DNA of 64,000 bases from Paracyclopina nana (taxonomy: Eukaryota > Arthropoda > Copepoda > Cyclopoida > Cyclopettidae): NCBI GenBank assembly GCA_019096065.1, contig JAGUCH010000004.1, forward strand, positions 6,820,001 through 6,884,000, read 5' to 3'. Position 1 is the first letter of the stretch, and the number at the start of each line of letters is the position of its first letter. Shown piece after piece: positions 9,944 through 20,238 of this stretch. Under the pieces are notes generated by a model. It did not search any database and was not told the origin of the DNA. It saw only the letters and a list, made by a program, of their open reading frames with translations. The position numbers and the translations under genes were made by a program.

Positions 9944-12006
9944 TTATTTGGGTTTTACCATCATTTTTACTGATTTCAAGCTTGAATTATAAGTTGTGAA
10001 GCTGTTCCAAATAATTCCTTCAGCATAAGGAGCACTTGGCTTGCCAAAATTCCATCCATTTAAGTTCACTTGGTGACAAGCTTTGTACCACCAAGCGCCC
10101 CTATATCTAACTGCACAATTAATGCCTGCATTATCATTGTCATTGTCAATGGTTGTGAATGCAAGTCCATTGTGGAAGGATAAATTGTCAAAGCCTGAGG
10201 GACCTTGGTAACCGCCCACTTGTAAGTTATATTTGACCTAAGCAAGCCTGTTAACTTTTCTACTTTTGTCATCGCATGAAATAACTTACATTGTTGGCAA
10301 GCGCAAAAGTTGCATAGTTGACTTCCAAAGTGGTTCCATTGAATGCTTCCATGACTATTTTCAATTGGTTCCCTCCACTTTTATTTGTAAGGTGGTAGAT
10401 GTTGTCTAATCCAAGCCACTGCTCTTTGTTGGGCTCACCGAAGCCTTTCTGGTATTGGATCCAGTCTTTGTAGAAGTAATCTTCAGGGTTGCCAAATTGT
10501 CCGCGTGATTGGAGGACAGTCCAGCCATATTCTTCACAGTACACTTCAACTTCATTGTTGTAGGGCTTAATGACATACATGCCAGGCAGTGGATATCCAG
10601 CAAGGTACACATCATAGCAACTATCTAAAAAAACTATTGCTAAGGTACGGCCTTTTTTAAAAGCTTTGCTCTTACCTCTTATTCTACTAGAGGTTGTTGA
10701 AGTGGTGGTGGTAGTTGTAGAAGTGATAGTTGTAGTGGCAGTTGTTGCAGTGGTGGTTGTTGTTGTAGCAGTGGTGGTTGCGGTAGTTGTAGCAATGGTG
10801 GTTGTTGTTGTAGTAATTGTTGTAGTGGTGATTGTTGCAATGGTGGTGGTTGTAATGGATGTGGTGGTTAAAAGCTCAGGTGCAGGTGTACTTGTGCTTG
10901 TGCTATTGATGGGCTGACAAAATTTCACGAGGGTCTTTTTGGTGGTTTTGACAGGTACAGCCAAATCTTCGGTACAAATCATTTGATCAGTGACGACGCA
11001 TTTTTTTTCATATGTGGTTTCAGGTAGCAACTGAACGACTTCTTCGCAAACTTCTTCCACCCGGTTGTCGCAGGATTCCTTTGGCACTTTGGTATTAATC
11101 TGCTTGCTCACATCTTCGCACACTTTGGGAGCAACGACATTCGGACATCTTGGAGGTCCGCAGATTTTGATCTCTTCCTGGCGACAACTTGTCTTGGGCA
11201 CCTTGATCACCTTCGTGGTTGGCTGACAGCCCTGAAATGATAGCTTTGAAAGCAGTGAATTGCCTTTTTTAAATTTGATTACTTTGCAATCAACGGATTG
11301 AACCTCTTTGTCTTCATAGTTGGTCTCGCAAACTAAAAAAATATTATCAAGGACAAATGTTATTTATATTTAATGAAAATTTGTACCCATTTCGTAGTCA
11401 CTATGGCAAACATCTTTGTACTTTTTCCTCTCATCCGGAGACATGTCACAGTCCTTCACCAATTTGTGCCGACAAACATTGACAATTGCAATCTTCGACT
11501 CTGTCGAATAATCTGCAAAAAGCCATTTTTTCTACAATTAAGTTCAGTCAAAAATTTAATCGTACCTATTTTGCAATTTTTTAAGATGACATCGTTACAT
11601 TCCTGGATTTTCTTGGATTGGTAATTAACAGTGGGTATCTGAATGCACGTAAATTAAAGTGCTTTAGTTAGCTATTTTGGTTTTCAAGCAATTATGCTTA
11701 CTTCGAAGCAGTTTTCCACAGATTGATTAAAGCAACTGATTTGCTTCGCGGGCTCAAAACTTGGAGTTTCAACCAGTCTCATTTGACATTCATACCCATC
11801 AGGGTTAGAAGTGCTATTATTATACCCATCATTAAATACAGAATTGGTCGAGTTGTCAATTTTCAGGTTGAAATTGATGGATCCCCATGACAAGTGGGCC
11901 AAAGATAGAACGAAAATAGCCTTCCTCATCAAATGCTGGAACAATTTCAATAATAAAGTAAAACATTTTTGAGATATACTGGCCTTACCATTACCATGCC
12001 AAACAT
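9944..12006 (-). CDS. Secreted mucin-like fibrinogen-domain protein
   Basis: Eight exons (12006-11989, 11935-11702, 11638-11566, 11512-11387, 11332-11283, 11231-10676, 10624-10290, 10237-9944) join in frame to 561 residues. A first exon of only 18 nt plus exon 2 encodes a signal peptide ending near LAHLSWGS. A Cys-rich region follows with VPKxxC-type spacing, then a Thr-rich linker of about 70 residues likely to be O-glycosylated. A fibrinogen-related domain from DSCYDVYLAGYP to the C-terminus carries GWTVLQSR, the Ca-binding-type IDNDNDN and NCA...WWYKACHQ. The family (ficolins, tenascins, arthropod FREPs) binds glycans or surfaces outside the cell. This one may act in immunity or as a coat or matrix protein; which is unknown. 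Introns are 43-63 nt, two of them exactly 51 nt and stop-free in frame. Confidence 0.85.
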
Positions 12007-12084
12007 ATGGAATTCTCCCTTGTTCAAAGTTTAGAGCTCGAATGTGACGAGCAAACTATGCCATAATTGAGCAGTCAAGAGCAT

Positions 12085-12090
12085 TTTATA
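12085..12090 (-). promoter_or_regulatory. TATA box of the fibrinogen-domain gene
   Basis: Minus-strand TATAAAATG lies about 80 bp upstream of the ATG at 12006, leaving room for a short leader. No other gene reads into this point. The rest of 12007-12419 has no recognisable feature apart from poly-T tracts. Confidence 0.5.
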
Positions 12091-12419
12091 CGAGTAGCAA
12101 TCTTTTCACATGGAGACTTGAGAAAATAAAAAGGAGATTACAAAAGAATAACAGCATGACATGAAGATTGAAATGCTTAGAAAATACAAAAAGCGCGACT
12201 TTTTTTTTATTTAACGCTATTTTCACCCCAACTCACCGAACTGGTTTGTGCAAAATGCAACAAAAAAAAAAGAAGGAAAGTTTCCCAGGTGTGCAAAAAT
12301 GGGCATCAGCATGTGGGACGTCAATCATTTTCCATTAATTAGCTACGCTTTCACAGACAAACCGGAGTAGTGAGACTGATGCGAAAAAAGGAATGAGAGA
12401 TCATCGGTATATTTAGGTC

Positions 12420-13753
12420 TCATAAATCGAGTGCCTTAAGAATCTGCTTCATTTCCTTGGCCAAAATGGGCAGTTTTTTCATGCTTTCCTGCACTTTCAG
12501 CTCCTTTTTCAAAACCTCTTTTTGCTTCAATGCAGGATTGTCTTTGACTTCTTCCTTCCATTTGGCCAAGCTCTCAAAGTACACCTTTTTTTCAGCCTCA
12601 AACTGATCTCGATATTTTTGCTTCTCCTCCTCTGCCAGTTTGGCCCACTTTTTGAGCCATGATATTGGCATTCTCAGGTATGGAGATGGTCTTGTCATAG
12701 CTCTCCTGGGCGAACAGCAAGTATGGAGGTGCGGGGCGTTTGGGCATGTCTTTCCTCAGTTTTTTCAAATCACTTTGGTTCTCCTTGAGCTTTTTCTCCA
12801 CTTGGAATTGCCTCCACGCAACTCGGCCCTCAAAAGTGCTCATGAGTGCTTCTTTCTGGGCGAAATAACGATCCCTATCCTCTTTTCCCCGCGCTATCAA
12901 TTCCTATGCAAAAGAAATGCCGAGATTAGAGTCTGCTCCAATAAACATAAATATACTTGAGAGAGACTGATATCTACATTGAATGTCCAAAATGAAACAA
13001 ACAAAGTCACAAAAATACTTCATAACTATCAGACCCAAGTACTGTTGAAATGACCGTATATTCAAAGTTTTTACTTTAACATATTTGAGTTAAGTCAGCC
13101 TAATCTCAAAAATTAAGAATATTACAGTCAATTTTGATTTGATTTGATAGCACACCATAATTTCATGTAACTTGGGAGAAGGTAAATTATTCTCTGGTGT
13201 TCTAAATTCAATTGGAAATATCATTGCTTGCACAAGCAACAATATATCATCAAACTGGCTTTTCAAGCAATATCCTAACACATTATCTAAAAATAATTGA
13301 ATGTTGGCAGAAAAAAGAATGATTTATGGGACAAAAATGCTGGAAATAGGTGAAAAAAGCATAGATTTTGCATGTTCTGGTTGTTTTTAGCGATGAGGGA
13401 AACCAGAAATGTCACACGTGAATTAGCTTCATTTAACTAGTTAGCTTCATTTTTTTCTTTAGGCTCTGAAAAAGCTTTAATCAAAAAAGAAATTGCACTG
13501 AAGGTACCTCTTTCTTAACGGCCGGCATCGACTCGTAAGCCTCCTTGATTTTTTTGCTCAATTCAGGAAGACGCATGTCTGGATTATTTGCTTTGATTTC
13601 ATGGAACTTTTCTTTCAAATGAATAGCGTAGATATTTGCTGGTCGTTTGGGCAACTCCAAGGTTTTCTTGTCAAGGCGCTGAGTTGTGCACAAATTTGCC
13701 ACCATGAGTTTAGAACTCATCGTGGAAATCGAGGCAAGTTTTGTAGAAATCAT
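12420..13753 (-). CDS. TFAM: TFAM-like mitochondrial HMG protein, frameshifted
   Basis: Exon 1 (13753-13508) and exon 2 (12903-12420) join in phase 0. The N-terminus MISTKLASISTMSSKLMV looks like a mitochondrial presequence. HMG box A starts at LPKRPANIYAIHLKEKF and box B at MPKRPAPPYLLFAQESYD. A basic Lys-rich tail ends ILKALDL. Two HMG boxes after a presequence is the TFAM layout (mtDNA packaging and transcription). Near 12655 the frame breaks at an A5 run: removing one A joins MAQK to WAKLAEEEKQKYRDQF and gives 242 residues, close to the family length of about 240. With the sequence as given the protein ends early in box B. Because both sides are well conserved, an assembly error is likelier than a dead gene. 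The 604-nt intron (12904-13507) shows nothing notable. Confidence 0.75.
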
Positions 13754-13797
13754 TTTGGATTCGGCTAAGATGTTTTTGTTTACAAGCGAAAAATAAT

Positions 13798-14286
13798 AGT
13801 GATGGAACGAGTTTCAGCTTGGCTTGAAAGCTTGAAGCTAAAACCCAGCTTGAGCTACATAAGCAAAAAGCTTGGGATAGCTCGAACCAAATTTTGAAAA
13901 GCTTGAAAAAGCTTGAACCCAAAAAATACAAAGCTTGAAAAAGCTTGACGCCAAAAAATTTCAAAACTTTATCCATTTTTTATCAAAACAAAAAAGGGCA
14001 AATTCTAAAATTAGCAAATACTTGAGGGAGTGAAGGACTTAATCAAAGTTAAAGCTATTTCTGTCTTTATTTGCGCTTTTTGGGTAATTTTGTCAAATCT
14101 GGTGACTAATTGCCATTTTTTATGTCAAAATACTAAAAAGTGAAAAGCTTGAAAAAAGCTTGAAATGTGAAATTTCGAGCTTGAAAAAGCTTGATAATTA
14201 TTTTCAAAAGCTTGGGATCGCTCGAACACATTTCTAAAAGCTTGAAGCTTGATCAAGCTGAAAATTTCCGGCTCGTTCCATCACTA
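13798..14286. mobile_element. MITE with TAGTGATGGAACGAG termini
   Basis: The inverted ends TAGTGATGGAACGAG (13798) and CTCGTTCCATCACTA (ending 14286) bound 489 bp. Inside are many copies of AAAGCTTGAA in both orientations. A relative with the same termini lies at 51741-52757. No coding capacity; superfamily unknown. It sits just upstream of the TFAM-like gene. Confidence 0.8.
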
Positions 14287-14299
14287 AAAAATAACAACA

Positions 14300-15320
14300 A
14301 AATGGGTGCCATCTTTAAGCTAGACACATTTTGTACAGTCGGAATAAGTTAGACACCTTTTAGCATAGTCATTTTAGGTTAGACACATTTTTCATGACTA
14401 TCATGTTTTAGCATAGACACCTTTTGGCATAGTTGGATTTTGTTATGAAGTCAAGATGTTTTAATTTAGACACACTAGCATAGTACTTTTAGGTTAGACA
14501 CATCTTAATAATTGGTATACTTTAAGTTAGAAACCTTTCGGCATAGCACTTTTTAAGTAGACACCATTTTTGGGACAGGAACATTTCATGTTAGACACTT
14601 TTTGGTACAGTACTTTTAGAGTAGACACACCAAGATGTTTTAGGTTCGACACCTTTTGGCATAGTGCTATTAGCTTAGAAAAACCAAGACGTTTTAGGTT
14701 AGACACCTTTTGGCATAGCACTATTAGATTAGACATGTGAAGACACCCCACAAGAAAAGTCCCTGATAATTCTTGCATGAAAACCATCATAAAGCATAAT
14801 AATTCAAATTAATGTAAAAGAGCAATACTTGTTTTATGCAAAATGCCAACAATTTGTCTACTTTCTTGAATGAGGTCTTGTCACTCTGACAAATTACTAA
14901 TCACGTCTTGGTGTGTCTAAGCTAATAGTACTATGCCAAAAGGTGTCTAACCTAAAAAGTCTTGGTGTGTCTAAGCTAAAAGTACTTTACCAAAAGGTGT
15001 CTAACCTAAAACGTCTTGATGTGTCTAAACTAAAAGTACTCTACCAAAAGGTGTCTAACATAAAACATGCTAGTCACTAATTTGTGTCTACTCAAAGAGT
15101 ACTGTGCCAAAAGGTGTCTATCATAAAGTGCACTAGTCAATGAAATTTGTCTATGCTAAAAGTGCTATGCCAAAAGGTGTCTAGATTAAAATATCTTGAC
15201 TTTATAACAAAATCCAACTATGCCAAAAGGTGTCTACACTAAAGCATAGACGCTGTCTAATCTAAAGTAACTTGGCGTGTCTAACTTAAAATGACTTGAC
15301 TTTCTAACATAAAAAGTTCA
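14300..15320. repeat. Large inverted array of TTAGACACCTTTTGGCATAG units
   Basis: 14330-14740 repeats TTAGACACCTTTTGGCATAG every 40-50 bp. 14930-15290 repeats the reverse complement CTATGCCAAAAGGTGTCTAA at a similar pitch. A spacer of about 190 bp in the middle begins with CCCCACAAGAAAAGTCCCTG (14754), which resembles the left end of the transposon at 35208. The flank 15321-15701 has no supported feature. Confidence 0.85.
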
Positions 15321-15701
15321 CCCCAACAAAATGTGTAAATCAATGAACGGTCGAACTAAGTCGATCCAGTGAGTAGTTGGTTAGGATTTTCAAAAATACT
15401 CAAGACACGCTCAAAATTGACTCAAAGTAAACCAGAGAATTTTTCAAGATTTTGGAATACAAGAAAATCAATCAGATATGGTATTTTGCCCGATGGGATC
15501 TCCCATGGATCGCACATAACTGCCTCAAAAATATATGTTTTTGCACAAGTAGTTGCGTTTGTGAGCGGAAAATCAAATATTACTTCAAGTACATGCTAAT
15601 TTGAAAAAATCTATCAAGATTCTGAAAGACTATCAAACAAATACTGAGTTAGAAGCTAAGAATAGAAAGAATTGGAGATAATAATTTGATATTTATTGGC
15701 T

Positions 15702-17414
15702 CTAATTTGAATAACTGTGAGCTTTATGCTTGGGTTCAAAGGCAAAGCTATCAGGAACCTTGCCGAGAAACATCTCTGTGATTTTCACCCAATCACCAGA
15801 CTTGGGAGAGCCAAGCAAAGTCTCCAGTTCACTTCTTCCATGATACTTTGGTACTCTTTCATTCATCCTCTGAGGTGGGCATTCCAAAATGCCCACAGGC
15901 ACATATCTGTGCAAAAAAGAAAGCCATTCAAGCAAGAACCTCCTTGTGTTCTCCACTCCCTTGTCATCTGATCCCCAATGTTCAAGGCCATAATTGGCAT
16001 AATCCCGGATCATATCTAGCCTCTCAGTGGCTGAAATGTCCCAATGCCTCTGCTCTTTGATCTCGGTGAAAACCCAGGGCTTGATCAAGGCTCCACGAGC
16101 AATCATACACCCCGCCACACCAGACCTGGACTTGAACTCGTTGTAATCTTCAAAGTTGAAAATGTCACCGTTGCCAAAGAGAGGTAAAGGACTGACAGCC
16201 TTGGCCACCTCGCCAATGTAGTCCCAGTCCGCCAGTTTTGTGTAACGTTGCTCCCTGGATCTACCATGAAGAGTGACCATGTCAGCGCCCCAATCCCGGA
16301 GACAAGGCGCCAAATTGTGAGCTATTCTCTTGTCCATGTAAATGCCAGTGCGAATTTTGACTGTCAACGGTCTTGACATGATTTGAGTCATGGCTTTGAT
16401 CATCACTTCCAATGGCTTTTTGCGAGCCATCAAGCCGGATCCCATGCCTTTCCTGTACACAAGGTCAATGGGGCAGCCCAAGTTCAAGTCAACAAAGTCC
16501 ACGTCAATGTGGCCATCTTCAATGACTCGAGCAATTCTGCCAAACTGATGAGGATGACAGCCACACAACTGGATGCCAAACACGTCCTCTGACTCGTGTC
16601 GATGGACCAAAGCCCATTCTGGTTGGTGACCTTGCAGCAATTGAGTGGTCATGGCCATTTCCCCACAGGTGATGTCAGCTCCATACCTTTTACATATGCG
16701 ACGAAACGGAAGGTTGCCCACTGTGGTCAGAGGAGCCAAGTACAACTTGTCAGTCCAGTCGATGCCTTTCTTTTCTTCTTTCTGGGGAAATAGTCCATCA
16801 TCATGAGAGATGTCAACCTTTGGCTTTTTCGTGTCAGGCTCAGTAGCATCAGTATCTTTGTCTGCTTCGCGAGCCTTGAAAATGGCCTCAACAATTTCAT
16901 CGACTCCCTTGAAATCGTACTGTTTTCTCCTGAGTGATTCTTTGATCTCCTTGTTCAAATGGTTTTTCTCTTGGCTTTTGACATCTTTGCCCTCGATGTA
17001 GACTTCTTTGTTGATCACGTTGTACTTGCTGTCTTTAATATGGGATTTGGCAAATCTGCATGACAAGCCGGTAGGGCAGACTCCATACGTTTTGAAAATG
17101 TGACACTCATCGCTAATGTCATCTGTTTTGGACTCGAGATATTTGGCAGGATCGTGCTGAAAGGCACAGTTGGGATAAGTACATTGTTTATCATCGCTGC
17201 CACCTTCGAGAATGTTGTTCAAAGTCGGGCATAGCTTGTCACCCCTCGAGAACTTCATTGGCGGAGGTCGATCCTTGTTTCGGCCACGTGCCTTCTTGCC
17301 TTGCTTGTTTCCATTCGTTTCTGTTTTCTCAGTGTCAATCTTTTTGGGCTCTTCCTCTTCGAGAAATTCTTGCTTCACCAAGCATTCTGCCCCCTTGAAA
17401 CCAGATAAGGCCAT
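15702..17414 (-). CDS. DUS3L: tRNA-dihydrouridine(47) synthase, DUS3 type
   Basis: A single 570-residue frame, close to the family length of 600-650. Residues 60-125 hold two CCCH zinc-finger-like segments (CTYPNCAFQH and CHIFKTYGVCP...C...H). The TIM-barrel synthase starts near 220 with the FMN-site motif YLAPLTTVGNLPFRR. It continues with NLGCP (catalytic-type Cys about 314), VKIRTG, TLHGRSREQRY and the phosphate-binding FGNGDI and IARGAL motifs. The enzyme reduces a uridine (U47) in the variable loop of cytoplasmic tRNAs and has also been linked to mRNA dihydrouridine. The start at 17414 is the first in-frame Met. It faces MRPL54 across 416 bp. No introns. Confidence 0.95.
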   Translation of the reverse strand: MALSGFKGAECLVKQEFLEEEEPKKIDTEKTETNGNKQGKKARGRNKDRPPPMKFSRGDKLCPTLNNILEGGSDDKQCTYPNCAFQHDPAKYLESKTDDISDECHIFKTYGVCPTGLSCRFAKSHIKDSKYNVINKEVYIEGKDVKSQEKNHLNKEIKESLRRKQYDFKGVDEIVEAIFKAREADKDTDATEPDTKKPKVDISHDDGLFPQKEEKKGIDWTDKLYLAPLTTVGNLPFRRICKRYGADITCGEMAMTTQLLQGHQPEWALVHRHESEDVFGIQLCGCHPHQFGRIARVIEDGHIDVDFVDLNLGCPIDLVYRKGMGSGLMARKKPLEVMIKAMTQIMSRPLTVKIRTGIYMDKRIAHNLAPCLRDWGADMVTLHGRSREQRYTKLADWDYIGEVAKAVSPLPLFGNGDIFNFEDYNEFKSRSGVAGCMIARGALIKPWVFTEIKEQRHWDISATERLDMIRDYANYGLEHWGSDDKGVENTRRFLLEWLSFLHRYVPVGILECPPQRMNERVPKYHGRSELETLLGSPKSGDWVKITEMFLGKVPDSFAFEPKHKAHSYSN

Positions 17415-17830
17415 TTTCAGATAATTTGCACGTGCAGTTTTCGAAATTCTCGCTTAATTTTGGTTATACGGAAAGTTACCACGGCTAATTGCTTGATAAC
17501 AGCCTGATTTGGGCTTGAAACGCCACTTGAGTGCATTCATTTTGCAGCTAATTCTGCATGCAGGATAACTCTCTAGTTTGTTTACAAATATTTCCCGGAA
17601 AAAAGTGTAGATCGATATTCAACATTTTTCTTAAAATCTCCGACTCCGTTTTCAACTGAAAGTTGGAAACTAATTTATGAAACCAAAATTTTTATTAAAA
17701 AAACCTCTCGAATTTCGGTGTAAACAAAATGAATCTTTAAGGAGCAATGTAGCAACAAGGCAATTTTAGTTTTTTGGAAGCTCGGCAAATCTGGTAACAC
17801 TGATAAAAACAACAAAATATAAGTGAGAAA
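17415..17830. promoter_or_regulatory. Shared divergent promoter region DUS3/MRPL54
   Basis: The 416 bp between two divergent housekeeping starts must hold both promoters. I see no TATA box at a useful distance from either ATG. The DUS3-proximal part contains a CACGTG E-box-like motif near 17430. The rest is AT-rich. Confidence 0.4.
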
Positions 17831-18291
17831 ATGAACTTTTTAAGAGCATTTGCCCAAGTTTCATTAAAAAGTAATGGCAATGCATTATTATATCAGCAAA
17901 TTCGCGGCGCAGCTGTGAAAAAGGGCGGAAAAGGTGCAGGAACTAAACCAAAAAAAGTGCGTTGACATTGCATGTTGTTTTCTTTTCAACAAATGTGTCA
18001 TCATCGTTTGTATTCTTTCAGGTACTCGATGTAGAGACTGATCCTCATAAGATTGTCAACTTTGTGTGTGGCTCCAACTACAAAATCGATGGAGAAGATG
18101 TGAAACTCAAGCCAGACTCTGAATATCCCGAGTGGCTTTTCACCATGGATGTGAAAAGGCCAAAGCCCAAGTCGTGGGAAATTGAGGACAAAAATAGCAA
18201 GGCCTACTTTGAGGCATGTAAGGAAGAGGCTGTCCATCGGTGGAAAAGGCTGTCAAAGAAAGGCTTACTTGGCCTAAGGGATAGGAAATAA
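17831..18291 (+). CDS. MRPL54: Mitochondrial ribosomal protein mL54
   Basis: Exon 1 (17831-17956) and exon 2 (18022-18291) join in phase 0 to 131 residues (human 138). The N-terminus MNFLRAFAQVSLKS is an amphipathic, acid-free presequence. The conserved core follows as KKGGKGAGTKPKK, then LDVETDPHKIVNFV, then YPEWLFTMDVKRPKP. A Lys-rich tail closes it. The protein belongs to the large subunit of the mitochondrial ribosome. Its 65-nt intron has a TTTCTTTTCAAC-rich 3' part. It is convergent with DDX19, whose stop is 161 bp away. Confidence 0.93.
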
Positions 18292-18451
18292 TCCTGCACT
18301 AATAGTAAAACATTAATTGGTAAAATAAGGAATTGTGAAAAAGCCAGCCAACTTTTAAAGCGTTCGATGATCTATGAAGATACTTCGGGTTATTTCACAC
18401 AAAACATATGTATTCCGAAAAGAAAAATACTCTTTTGCACAGAAGACCACA

Positions 18452-20059
18452 TCAACACCGCTTTTGGATCTTCTCGATTTCGTCCACATCGTCAGTGTCC
18501 AGCTTGAGAATGGGCTTGCCAAAGTGAGTCTCGATTTGGCGCAGGATCTCCAAGTTTTGGGGTCCATCCACCAAATTGATGGCCAACCCATGCTTGCCGA
18601 ATCGACCGGTTCTGCCAATGCGATGCAAATACGTTTCGCAATCTGGCTTGCCACTCTGGTCCACTGGAAGATCATAGTTGACCACAATGGTCACTTGTTC
18701 AATATCAATGCCTCTTGCCATGACATTGGTGGTGATGAGGATCTTCTCGAGTCCATCGCGGAATCGATCCAGAACCTGGATTCGATCTTCCACAGACAAT
18801 TCGCCTTAGAAAAATGCGGAGTTAATTAAATGAAGATTTTATGTAGTTGGCCTGTCTTACCAGAGAGTAAGGCCACAGCATGACCATCTTTGGTCAACTT
18901 TTCCACCAACCAGGAAGCAGTCTTCCTTGTTTGGCAAAAGATCATGGCTTGGCCAATGGTAACAACACCATAAATGTTGGCAATAGCTGCATATTTGAGC
19001 TCCTCAGTTTCGCATTGAACCCAATATTGCCCAATGTTGTCCAGGGACTCTTGTTCCCTTCGAAGTCTGATGATCTGGAAAAAGGGGGCACCTCAGAAGT
19101 TTCTGCAAAAAGCTTCATAATTGTAGCTTTGGTTTACCACTGGATTGGAGACAATGTTCTCAGCAAAGTTCATCACATCGGTGTCATAGGTGGCAGAGAA
19201 AAGCATCATTTGGCAGTCGGGTGACAAGCTCTTGTGGATCCGAATGGACTGATCCTGGTGACCTTGAGTGGCTATCATGACATCTGCTTCATCCAACACA
19301 AAAACTTTGATCTTCTTCAAGTCGAAAAATCGAAATTTGAGTGACCAGTCGAGAACTTTGCCAGGAGTTCCAATGATGATGTGATCTATGATTTTGGAGT
19401 TGCGTGGAATCTCCTCACCACGAACAGCATATCGAATGGTTAATTCAGGCGCAAATTGGGACATTCTAAAATGGCACCAGCAAAATTGAGGGCCTTACTG
19501 TGGTGTAATTAATTTAAAGTACCTTGAGGCAACTTCACCAGTTTGCAAGGCCAGCTCATAGGTAGGGCTCAAGCAAAGCACTTGAGGATACTGCTTGGAA
19601 GTGTCAACCCTTGAGAGCATTGCGAGCACAAATGCAGCCGTTTTGCCAGTTCCAGACTGAGATTGTGCAATCATATTTTGAGGAGGATCCGCCAGCAAAG
19701 TTGGTAGTGCGGTTTCTTGGATTTTGGAAGGGGCATTGAATCCCATTCCTGATCAGAAAAGGCTCTAAGGTCACTAGGACGACGGTAGCAAATAATCTTT
19801 TATAATTACCATAAACTCCCTTGAGTAGAGCTGGTTTCAAGTTAAGCGCTTCAAATGACTTGACAGAGAACAGCGGGGAATTGGGGTCCTTCCTTTGCAC
19901 TTCAATGTCATTCTTGTTCTCTAAGAGGCCTTTGCGAATGACCTTTTGTAGCAAAGATCGCTCGGCCAGACTAGGAACGTCATTCTCATCCTGGCTTCCA
20001 CCTTCAGAAACTGCTAAGGCTTCAACCTGAACCGCCAATTTGGAATCTTCAACAGCCAT
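18452..20059 (-). CDS. DDX19: DEAD-box RNA helicase DDX19/Dbp5
   Basis: Five exons (20059-19810, 19748-19523, 19465-19138, 19074-18861, 18804-18452) give 456 residues with every junction in frame (human 479). Motifs in order: Q-motif region [14 protein letters not shown], Walker [17 protein letters not shown], Walker [21 protein letters not shown] and [10 protein letters not shown]. Family role: ATPase at the cytoplasmic face of the nuclear pore that strips export factors from mRNA, activated by Gle1 and IP6. The ATG lies only 8 nt after a TTTTTTGCAG acceptor and 179 bp behind DHX8 on the same strand, which suggests co-transcription. Introns are 56-86 nt. Confidence 0.95.
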
Positions 20060-20238
20060 GATAATTACTGCAAAAAACATAAAAATACGTTCCATTAATA
20101 CTTCATTCCTTGGGTATGGTTCACTGCATGAATTATGTCGGTGCTTTTATTAGGGATAAAGGAACTCCTTTAAATGGCCAAGTCTTCTTTCAACTTCATC
20201 AGTTCTTTGATGTGGCTTCAAACCAGAGCTTGGATCTT
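20060..20238 (-). promoter_or_regulatory. DHX8-DDX19 intercistronic region with splice acceptor
   Basis: Reading on the minus strand, a poly(A) signal AATAAA (20151-20146) lies about 88 nt after the DHX8 stop. A strong acceptor ATGTTTTTTGCAG follows, ending at 20068, 8 nt before the DDX19 ATG. That order and spacing is what nematode-type trans-spliced operons show. A cis intron in a DDX19 leader cannot be excluded, but a donor would have to lie within or before this 179 bp. Confidence 0.5.

Noticed and set aside
10666..10917. Poly-valine frame on the plus strand
   Set aside because: Antisense of the Thr-rich linker in the fibrinogen-domain gene.
11232..11282. Continuous coding through the 51-nt segment
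   Set aside because: GTAATC...TTTCAG borders and the matching 51-nt intron later in the gene favour splicing, although retention stays possible.
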